Assembly (NCBI GenBank): GCA_019635575.1
Contig: JAHBZF010000011.1
Coordinates: 1-46,595 of the forward strand
Length of the DNA: 46,595 nucleotides
Origin: Pseudolabrys sp.
GTDB taxonomy: Bacteria; Pseudomonadota; Alphaproteobacteria; Rhizobiales; Xanthobacteraceae
Reading direction: 5' to 3'
The position numbers and the translations under genes are program-made. Each line of letters begins with the position of its first letter. Positions within the stretch are counted from its first letter, which is position 1. Under the pieces are notes generated by a model. That model saw only the letters and a program-made list of their open reading frames with translations, ran no database searches and was not told the origin of the DNA. Below, piece by piece: positions 40,346 through 46,595 of the stretch.

Positions 40346-41227
40346 TACGGGAAAATAGCGAAGCCAGAGATCGGTATAGCGGCCCTTCTCCCACAACCGG
40401 AACATCGCCCAGTTGAGAGCCTGCCGCAGCACGTCGTTACCACGGCGCACCGCGATGCCGACGCCCTCGCCGAAATAGCTGTTGTCGAGATAAGGCCCGC
40501 CACGGAAAACGCAACAATTCGCCGAGTCGGTGCCGTTAAGCCAGAACGCCAGCGCGATGCCATCGCCGAACAGCAGATCGACCTCGCCCTTCTTCAACGC
40601 GTCGCGCGCCGCTTCCGGGGTCGGGTAAGGCTTCAGCGTCGCCTCGGTGTAGAGCGCCTTGAGATACGCCTCATGCGCGGTGCCGGCGACGACGGCGATG
40701 GTCTTGCCCTCCAGCGCCTGCGGCCGTGGATCCTGGATCGCACTATCCTTGCGCGCGACGAAGCGCGCCGGCGTGCGGTAATAGGGATCGGTGAAATCGA
40801 GCCGCGTGCGGATTTCCGGCGTGATCGCGATCGAGGCGAGCAGTGCGTCGCCCTGATTGGCGGCGAGCGCGGCGAGCAGCGTGTCGAACCGGCGCTGCTG
40901 GATCGTGCATTGTGCCTTGATCTCCTCGCAGATGGCGCGGGCGAGATCGACATTGAATCCGGCCGGATTACCGTCCGGCCCGGCGTAGTTGAACGGCGGA
41001 TAATCGGTCTCGGTCAGGAAGCGGATGGCCGTGACCCGCGACAGATCGGGGCGTTCCGGCCGGCGGCGCGGATCCCAGAAACCGGGGACATGGACATCGC
41101 CGGACACGCCGGGGCCGATCCGCGTCCGCTCGCCCTGATCGACATGCGCCTGCGCCGCCGCCCGCTCCGCCCCGAGGAGCGGAAACGTCAGCAGCGCCAT
41201 GCAGGCAAGAAAAGCGAAACGGATCAT
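40334..41227 (-). CDS. Periplasmic amino-acid-type substrate-binding protein (SBP_bac_3)
   Basis: A 297-residue exported protein of the polar amino acid binding family. A signal peptide covers about 1-26 (ERAAAQA). A poorly conserved linker (about 27-65) precedes the lobe 1 start [20 protein letters not shown], with [36 protein letters not shown] (ligand-binding R/D), [16 protein letters not shown] and [16 protein letters not shown]. No permease or ATPase genes are adjacent. ATG 41227 is chosen because the signal peptide follows directly. It is followed by lysK with only 13 bp between stop and start, an unusual pairing. Confidence 0.85.
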   Translation of the reverse strand: MIRFAFLACMALLTFPLLGAERAAAQAHVDQGERTRIGPGVSGDVHVPGFWDPRRRPERPDLSRVTAIRFLTETDYPPFNYAGPDGNPAGFNVDLARAICEEIKAQCTIQQRRFDTLLAALAANQGDALLASIAITPEIRTRLDFTDPYYRTPARFVARKDSAIQDPRPQALEGKTIAVVAGTAHEAYLKALYTEATLKPYPTPEAARDALKKGEVDLLFGDGIALAFWLNGTDSANCCVFRGGPYLDNSYFGEGVGIAVRRGNDVLRQALNWAMFRLWEKGRYTDLWLRYFPVSPF

Positions 41228-41289
41228 CCACCGGCCTCGTTGCGGCCGGGACCATATCATCCTGCCGGTGAAGAAAAAGCCCTGTGTGG

Positions 41290-41736
41290 CTAGCCGGCCA
41301 GATGCTTTTCGATCTCGTAAACCGGCAGTTTGACCATGTCCTTGTCGAGTTCGTTCACCACCGCCTCACGCAGGCGCGGCGAATAGGTCTGACGCAGGAC
41401 ACCCAGCGCCCGTGGCGGCGCGACGATGACCATGGATTTCACGTCGCCGGCGAGCACCGCCTTGTCGAGCCGCTCCGCCAGTTCCTTGAGAAATGTCCGT
41501 TCGTCCTGATCGTGCCAGTCGGTCTGGGCCACGGAACTGCGGCCGTTGCCGACCGACGAATGCGCGCGGCCGGGACGATCCGCCCCCTGCTCATGGGTCG
41601 AGGCATGCTTTTCCTCGACCACCTCGCGACAGCGCAGATTGGGAAATTTCGCGTCGCCCTCGTTTTCCAGCAGCAGCGCCTTGGCGCCGTCGCACACCAC
41701 AACCCACTCACCCTGACGGATCTTGAGATCGGACAT
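41290..41736 (-). CDS. Host attachment family protein (baeRF/eRF1-like fold)
   Basis: A 148-residue cytoplasmic protein of the family named for Agrobacterium host attachment (PF10116). It opens with KIRQGEWVVVCDGAKALLLEN, where the DGAKA stretch is the family signature. A polar, low-complexity middle (about 45-75; HEQGADRPGRAHSSVGNGRS) leads to a C-terminal helix-strand part, FLKELAERLDKAVLAGDVKS, VIVAPPRALGVLRQ and the closing LPVYEIEKHL. The family is related to baeRF release-factor-like domains and its molecular role is unclear. It stands alone, between the binding protein and mcd, on the same strand as both. Confidence 0.82.
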   Translation of the reverse strand: MSDLKIRQGEWVVVCDGAKALLLENEGDAKFPNLRCREVVEEKHASTHEQGADRPGRAHSSVGNGRSSVAQTDWHDQDERTFLKELAERLDKAVLAGDVKSMVIVAPPRALGVLRQTYSPRLREAVVNELDKDMVKLPVYEIEKHLAG

Positions 41737-41853
41737 AAAACACTCCTTGCAGGCACAGTCTGACGACGATAACGCGCGAGCGCGCCATCAGTTGCCATTC
41801 CAGGAGCCTGCCGAGGCGGCCGTTTTGCCGCCTTGCGCTATCGCAATGAGTGC

Positions 41854-43521
41854 TTAGTTCGTGCCGTCGAGGAGCCGTCGGGCGATGACCTGCGCCTGGA
41901 TTTCGGCGGCACCCTCGAAGATGTTGAGGATGCGGGCATCGCACAGGATGCGCGAGGCCGGAAATTCCAGCGCAAAGCCGTTGCCGCCGTGGATTTGCAC
42001 GCCATTGTCGGCATTCGCCCAGGCGACGCGCGCGGCGAGCAGCTTCGCCATGCCGGCTTCGAGATCGCAGCGCCGGCCGGAGTCCTTCTGGCGTGCGGCG
42101 TAGTACGTGAGCTGGCGCGCGATCAGGATTTCCGTCGCCATCATCGCGATCTTGTCGGAGACGCGCGGGAACGCGACGATCGGCTGGCCGAATTGCACGC
42201 GCTGCGTCGCATAGCCGAGCGCGATCTCCATCGCCGCCTGCGCGACGCCGATGGCGCGCGCCGCGGTCTGGATGCGGGCTGACTCGAAGGTCTGCATCAA
42301 CTGCTTGAAGCCGAGTCCCTCGACACCGCCGAGCAGATTCTCCGCCTTCACCTCGAAGCCGTCGAAGGCGATCTCGTATTCCTTCATGCCGCGATAGCCG
42401 AGCACCTCGATCTCGGTGCCGGTCATGCCCTTCACCGGGAACGGCTTGGCATCATCGCCGCGCGGCTTTTCCGCGAGCAGCATCGACAGCCCGCGATGAC
42501 CCGGCTCCTTCGGATTGGTCCGCACCAGCAGCGTCATCACGTCGGCGCGCACCGGATGGGTGATCCAGGTCTTGTTGCCGTAGACCTTGTAGACATTCCC
42601 CTCGCGCACCGCGCGGGTCTTGATCGAGGCCAGATCGGATCCGGTGTTCGGCTCGGTGAACACCGCCGTCGGCAACACCTCGCCGGACGCGATCTTCGGC
42701 AACCACTTGTTTTTCTGATCGAGCGTGCCGCCGGCCTGGATCAGTTCGGCGGCGATCTCCGAACGGGTACCGAGCGACCCGACGCCGATATAGCCGCGCG
42801 ACAGTTCCTCCGACACGACGCACATGGATTCCTTGCCGAGCCCCATGCCGCCGTACTGCTCCGGGATCGTCAGGCCGAACACGCCCATCGCCGCCATGTG
42901 GCTGATGACGTCCATCGGAATGTAGCTGTTGGTGCGATGCCACTGCTGCGCGAACGGGATCACTTCCGCGTCGGCGAATTTGTGCATCTCGTCGCGGATC
43001 GCCTCGAGCGTGTCGTCGAGACCGAGCGCCGGATGCGCATCGGCGCGCAACAGTTCGACCACCGCCGCGCGGCGCGGCGCGGTGTTGCCGTCGGCGATCA
43101 AGGCAGCAACCGCCGGCACCAGCCGCGCCTCGACCTGCTCGCGGGTCAGACCGAAGTCGGACGGCCGCACGATTTCGCTCTGGCTGATGGGGATGCCGCC
43201 GACGATCTGCGCCAGATACTCGCCAAGGCCGATGCGGACCAGATGGTCTTCCAGCGCGCCCAGCGCCTGATCGACCTGCATGCGCTCGGCAAAGGCCGTG
43301 AGCTGACGGATCGATTCCACATACGTGGCGAGCCAGGCGAGGCCGTGGGTGGCGCGCTGCTCGCGGTCGACCAGCTTGCCGACCAGGACGCCCTCGACCG
43401 AGACCTTGGCCTGAACCGCGCGAATCGCATCGGCCAGAATGGCCTCGACGGCGACGGTGGCCTCGCGGGCCAGCTCGACCAGTTGACGGGCCGGGTTGGT
43501 ACGGCGTTCCACGATCGGCAT
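41854..43521 (-). CDS. mcd: Methylsuccinyl-CoA dehydrogenase (ethylmalonyl-CoA pathway)
   Basis: A 555-residue acyl-CoA dehydrogenase with an extra N-terminal helical domain of about 150 residues (EATVAVEAILADAIRAVQAK), the hallmark that separates Mcd from ordinary 380-residue enzymes. The core has FGLTIPEQYGGMGLGKESM, VFTEPNTGSDLASIKTRA, YKVYGNKTWITHP and YATQRVQFGQPIVAFPRV. The closing FEGAAEIQAQVIARRL has the catalytic glutamate in the medium-chain position. Mcd oxidises (2S)-methylsuccinyl-CoA to mesaconyl-CoA during acetyl-CoA assimilation. ATG 43521 is chosen over the frame start at 43581. Other pathway genes (ccr, ecm, mch) are not in this window. Confidence 0.87.
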   Translation of the reverse strand: MPIVERRTNPARQLVELAREATVAVEAILADAIRAVQAKVSVEGVLVGKLVDREQRATHGLAWLATYVESIRQLTAFAERMQVDQALGALEDHLVRIGLGEYLAQIVGGIPISQSEIVRPSDFGLTREQVEARLVPAVAALIADGNTAPRRAAVVELLRADAHPALGLDDTLEAIRDEMHKFADAEVIPFAQQWHRTNSYIPMDVISHMAAMGVFGLTIPEQYGGMGLGKESMCVVSEELSRGYIGVGSLGTRSEIAAELIQAGGTLDQKNKWLPKIASGEVLPTAVFTEPNTGSDLASIKTRAVREGNVYKVYGNKTWITHPVRADVMTLLVRTNPKEPGHRGLSMLLAEKPRGDDAKPFPVKGMTGTEIEVLGYRGMKEYEIAFDGFEVKAENLLGGVEGLGFKQLMQTFESARIQTAARAIGVAQAAMEIALGYATQRVQFGQPIVAFPRVSDKIAMMATEILIARQLTYYAARQKDSGRRCDLEAGMAKLLAARVAWANADNGVQIHGGNGFALEFPASRILCDARILNIFEGAAEIQAQVIARRLLDGTN

Positions 43522-43628
43522 GGGCGTCCTTTGCGGCTGGGAAAGACGGCAGACAGTGACTTGTGCGCCGCACAAAATCAACGGCGCCGGTTGTAGCCTT
43601 TAGTGGGCTGGTTGTGACCGAAAAAGCT

Positions 43629-43676
43629 TAAGGAAAACCGGCCTTTGCGACAAATTAACCATCTTCGGTTTCCTTA
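43629..43676. promoter_or_regulatory. CtrA-like half site inside an inverted repeat upstream of the chemoreceptor gene
   Basis: TTAACCAT (43655-43662), the strongest half of the CtrA consensus, lies between TAAGGAAAACCG (43629-43640) and CGGTTTCCTTA (43666-43676), which are inverted repeats apart from one extra A. The element is 46 bp before the chemoreceptor ATG and divergent from mcd. Confidence 0.4.
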
Positions 43677-43721
43677 GGGCGAGGCGGCAACCTGGCCGCG
43701 TTTCTCGTGTCCTGGGGCACC

Positions 43722-45716
43722 ATGCGGCTGTTCAACCATCTGGTCTCCTCGCTCTCGGTCCGGGCGCGGATCGTTTTCATCGCGCTGATCCCGGTGATCG
43801 GCTTCCTCGCCAACGGCATGACTTTCATGTCCAGCGAGCGCGCCGTCGACGAGGCCATGCGCGCCGCGCGGCGCTCGGGCGAATTGGCCGACAACAGCCG
43901 CGACTTCAAGGCCACCATCACCGCCATGCGCTTCCACGCCAAGGATTTCGTGGTGGCGCCGAACTACGACGCGGTGCGCCAGTTCGAGGCCGCCGAGAAA
44001 GCGACAATCGAGAGCATCGACAAGCTGGTCGAGACCGCGGATGCGGAGCAGCTCGGCGAGATCGTCACGTTGCGTGACGACGTCGTGACGCTGCTCGACA
44101 ATTTCCACAAACTGGTCGCCGCGCAGGAAGAACTCGGCTTCGACGACGCCAAGGGCATCCAGGGCGAATTGCAGCGCGCCGCCAATTCGGTCGAGCGGAT
44201 CATCAACGACACATCGGCATCCTGGCTCGACAATGCGAGCGCCGATGACCTGCTGAAATCCCTGCTGGTGATGCGCCGCTACGAAAGCAGCTATCGGGCG
44301 TCGCAGCGCGAATACTTCCGGCAGCCGTTCTTCGAGCAATACAAGAAATTCGTCACCAAATTCGCCGATGTCGATGGCACATCGGAGATGAAGACCGACC
44401 TCGAAAAGCAGGTAAAAACCTACGCCGACACCTTCGCGCGCTGGGCCGACGCGCAGAATGCCGCTTATCCGCTGCGGGCGATCATCGATCGGGACAGCGA
44501 GCGGATGATGCCGAAAGCAGACCACATCATCCAGATCGCGCATCAGGGCGGCGAGGCCGCCGTAGCGGCGCTGGTGGCGTCGCAGAAATACACCAAAACG
44601 ACAATCATCGCCGTCAGCATTGCCGTCATCGCACTCGGCCTGATCGTCAGTTGGCTGATCGGCCGCAGCATCGTCAGGCCGCTGGCCGGCCTCGCACGCG
44701 CCATGAACGTGCTGGCGTCGGGCGACACCGCCGTACGAATTCCGGCGACCAGGCTGCGCGACCAGATCGGCGACATGGCGCGCACCGTGATCTTCTTCCG
44801 CGACGCCATGATCGAGCGTGAAAAGCTCGCCGGCACACAGGTGCAACTCAGCGCAGCGCGCGAAAAACGCACGGAAGCGATCACCACCACCATCGCCGGT
44901 TTCGAGACATCGGTGGATCGCGCGCTGGCGCGGCTGCGCGACGCCGCGACCCGCCTCGAAAACGCCTCCACCAATCTCAACGGCGCCGCCGACACCGTCT
45001 CGCTGGAAACGCGCTCGGCGGAAGACCATGCCAATGCCGCTTCGGCTAACGTCTCGACCGCGGCGAGTTCGGTCGAGGAATTGGCCGCCTCGATCGGCGA
45101 GATCGCGAGCCAGGCCGCGACCTCGACCGAGGTGGCGGCGCGCGCTGTCGCGGAATCGCGGCGCACCGTCAACACCATGTCGGAGTTGGGCAGTGCCGCG
45201 ACGCGGATCGGCGAGGTCATCGGCCTGATCCAGGCCATCGCCGGCCAGACCAATCTGCTCGCGCTCAACGCCACCATCGAGGCGGCGCGCGCCGGCGAGG
45301 CCGGAAAGGGTTTCGCCGTGGTCGCGGCGGAGGTGAAATCGCTCGCCGCGCAGACCGCGAAGGCCACCGAGGAAATCGCCAGTCAGGTCGGCGCGATCCA
45401 GTCCGCCACCGCCGACGCCACGCAGGCGATCGAGCAGGTCAACAGCATCATTACCGATATGTCGTCGATCGCGACCACGGTTGCCGCCACCGTCGAACAG
45501 CAGAATGCCGCGGTCTCGACCATCGCCGAAGGCGTCGCGCGCGCCTCGGGCGATGCCCAGACCGGCGCCGAGGCTATGAGCCGCGTGTCCGATGCCAGCA
45601 TCGAAGCGCGGACCACGGCGACCGACGTGAAAAGCCTCGCCGACGCGCTGGCGGTGGACGCGGAGAAACTCGACGCGGAAATCCGCCGGTTCCTGGACGA
45701 CGTGCGAGCCGCCTGA
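43722..45716 (+). CDS. Methyl-accepting chemotaxis protein
   Basis: A 664-residue chemoreceptor: TM1 (about 16-33), an all-helical periplasmic sensor domain (about 35-290; [20 protein letters not shown]), TM2 (about 293-313), HAMP (about 314-366; [20 protein letters not shown]) and a long cytoplasmic coiled-coil signalling domain. The hairpin tip reads [20 protein letters not shown] then [17 protein letters not shown] (about 502-540), the CheA/CheW contact region. I see no C-terminal pentapeptide for CheR. ATG 43722 is preferred to GTG 43707. No che or fla genes are in the window, so it is an orphan receptor. Confidence 0.93.
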   Translation: MRLFNHLVSSLSVRARIVFIALIPVIGFLANGMTFMSSERAVDEAMRAARRSGELADNSRDFKATITAMRFHAKDFVVAPNYDAVRQFEAAEKATIESIDKLVETADAEQLGEIVTLRDDVVTLLDNFHKLVAAQEELGFDDAKGIQGELQRAANSVERIINDTSASWLDNASADDLLKSLLVMRRYESSYRASQREYFRQPFFEQYKKFVTKFADVDGTSEMKTDLEKQVKTYADTFARWADAQNAAYPLRAIIDRDSERMMPKADHIIQIAHQGGEAAVAALVASQKYTKTTIIAVSIAVIALGLIVSWLIGRSIVRPLAGLARAMNVLASGDTAVRIPATRLRDQIGDMARTVIFFRDAMIEREKLAGTQVQLSAAREKRTEAITTTIAGFETSVDRALARLRDAATRLENASTNLNGAADTVSLETRSAEDHANAASANVSTAASSVEELAASIGEIASQAATSTEVAARAVAESRRTVNTMSELGSAATRIGEVIGLIQAIAGQTNLLALNATIEAARAGEAGKGFAVVAAEVKSLAAQTAKATEEIASQVGAIQSATADATQAIEQVNSIITDMSSIATTVAATVEQQNAAVSTIAEGVARASGDAQTGAEAMSRVSDASIEARTTATDVKSLADALAVDAEKLDAEIRRFLDDVRAA

Positions 45717-45803
45717 CCTCCACGGCGCGCGACGCAGCATCCGGGTGACGGCGTCGCTGCAACAAATCGGACGGTCGCGCGTTAGCGGACTCGCGAGGAA
45801 CCT

Positions 45804-46595
45804 TTGCTTGTTTTACGCCGCATCTGGAATGTGACCGCCGACGCGTTCTATGCGTTTCTGGCGGATGACGGCTGGGCGATCGCCAGCCACATCGCACTGT
45901 CCACCCTGATGTCGCTGTTTCCGTTCCTGATCGTCGTCACCGCGCTTGCCGGGTTTTTCTTCGGCTCGCCGCAACTGGCCGACGAGGCCGCCAAGATTCT
46001 GCTCGAAGCCTGGCCGCCCGCGGTGGCGGCGCCCCTGGCCCGCGATATCCACGGCGTGCTGACCAGCCTCAGCGGTAGCGTGCTCACCTTCGGCGTGGTC
46101 TTTGCGCTTTACTTCGCTTCGAGCGGCGTCGAAAGCCTGCGCATCGGCCTCAACCGCGCCTACAATCTCTCGGAGCCGCGCTCGATCTGGTGGCTGCGCG
46201 CGGAATCGATCGGCTATGTCATCCTCGGCGCGATCGCCCTGATCGCATTCTCGTTCCTGGTGGTGCTGGCGCCGTTCATCCTTGCGCAGTTGCGCAAATA
46301 TATTCCCGGCCTTGCCCAGTTCGGCGACCTGATCACCGTGGTGCGGTTTTCCGTCGCCGCCATCGTGCTGATCATCGCGCTGGTGATCGTGCATCTGTGG
46401 CTGCCGTCGGGCCGCCGCGGCTTCCGGCAGATCGCGCCGGGCGTGGTCGCGACGCTGGTGCTGTGGCTGATTTCCGGCGCGGTATTCGGCCGCTATCTGG
46501 CGGAATTCGCCTATGGCTACGTGACCATGTATGCCGGCCTCGCTTCGGCGATGGTCGCGCTGATCTTTCTTTATATCTGCGCGTCGATCTTCATC
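45804..46595 (+). CDS. YihY/BrkB-family membrane protein, N-terminal 264 codons (cut by window edge)
   Basis: Integral membrane protein of the YihY/virulence-factor-BrkB family (once called RNase BN in error), of unknown function. The frame is open to the window end. Family signatures: DDGWAIASHIALSTLMSLFP, FLIVVTALAGFFFG, a periplasmic amphipathic part, VVFALYFASSGVESLRIGLN, and later hydrophobic segments including VHLWLPSGRRGFRQIAPG. I place the start at TTG 45804, with GAGGAA (45795-45800) just upstream; GTG 45831 would cut the usual N-terminus. An in-frame stop at 45783 limits other choices. Confidence 0.85.
   Translation, partial: MLVLRRIWNVTADAFYAFLADDGWAIASHIALSTLMSLFPFLIVVTALAGFFFGSPQLADEAAKILLEAWPPAVAAPLARDIHGVLTSLSGSVLTFGVVFALYFASSGVESLRIGLNRAYNLSEPRSIWWLRAESIGYVILGAIALIAFSFLVVLAPFILAQLRKYIPGLAQFGDLITVVRFSVAAIVLIIALVIVHLWLPSGRRGFRQIAPGVVATLVLWLISGAVFGRYLAEFAYGYVTMYAGLASAMVALIFLYICASIFI

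Noticed and set aside
41815..41832. GGCGGC/GCCGCC hairpin after mcd
   Set aside because: The stem is short and there is no U-tract in either direction; not convincing as a terminator.
43674..45740. A 688-codon minus-strand frame
   Set aside because: It is antisense to the chemoreceptor gene and lacks any recognisable domain.
1..46595. tRNA, rRNA, CRISPR arrays, insertion sequences
   Set aside because: I looked for cloverleaf ends, regular spacer-repeat arrays, transposase motifs and terminal inverted repeats by eye and saw none. A covariance-model scan would be needed to exclude small RNAs.

Overview
The window is GC-rich, densely coded chromosomal DNA from an alphaproteobacterium. Gene content points to Hyphomicrobiales (Rhizobiales), near Bradyrhizobium, Rhodopseudomonas or Xanthobacteraceae. 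The markers are an aa3-type cytochrome oxidase ctaC-ctaD pair, class I lysyl-tRNA synthetase, an IalB-family protein, DUF1127, the alphaproteobacterial TauE/TIGR02186 pair, plant-type GshA, methylsuccinyl-CoA dehydrogenase and a PodJ-like polarity protein with a CtrA-type box upstream. I placed it by reading proteins, not by a search. I see no rRNA, tRNA, CRISPR array, insertion sequence, prophage or plasmid function. Every complete gene looks intact; ctaD at the left edge and the YihY/BrkB gene at the right edge are cut by the window.

Left part (1-13 kb): ctaD and ctaC (respiration), a secreted IalB-like protein with a 2-keto-pentenoate hydratase-like enzyme, tldD, a secreted PAN-domain protein divergent from a polytopic GT-C-like membrane protein, a divergent DUF1127/LysR pair, ybaK-gshA (misacylated tRNA editing and glutathione synthesis), a membrane diguanylate cyclase, and a RecD/Dda-like helicase. 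Next come divergent MarR and beta-class GST genes, whose shared intergenic region carries two copies of one 14-bp palindrome.

Middle (14-27 kb): an IclR regulator divergent from an FAD oxidoreductase plus a lone Bug/TctC-type binding protein; a cupin and an acyl-CoA dehydrogenase; an MFS transporter; a small secreted protein; a 1206-residue PodJ-like protein (coiled coil, one membrane span, Sel1 repeats); and the TauE/TIGR02186 pair.

Right part (27-46.6 kb): the ligase-associated DNA repair cluster. One arm is TPR-methyltransferase, Lhr-type helicase and PdeM nuclease; the other, divergent from it across 67 bp, is MBL-fold exonuclease and ATP-dependent ligase. It is followed by a small membrane protein, a MATE transporter, pyrD, an S24/LexA-like regulator, a Tat-exported beta-carbonic-anhydrase-like protein, and an amino-acid-type binding protein joined to lysK by a 14-bp tandem duplication. 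The window ends with a host-attachment-family protein, methylsuccinyl-CoA dehydrogenase, a chemoreceptor and the start of a YihY/BrkB protein.

The strongest leads are the repair cluster with its extra methyltransferase, the lysK junction duplication that creates a four-codon mini-ORF, the twin MarR operators, and the CtrA-type site before the PodJ-like gene.
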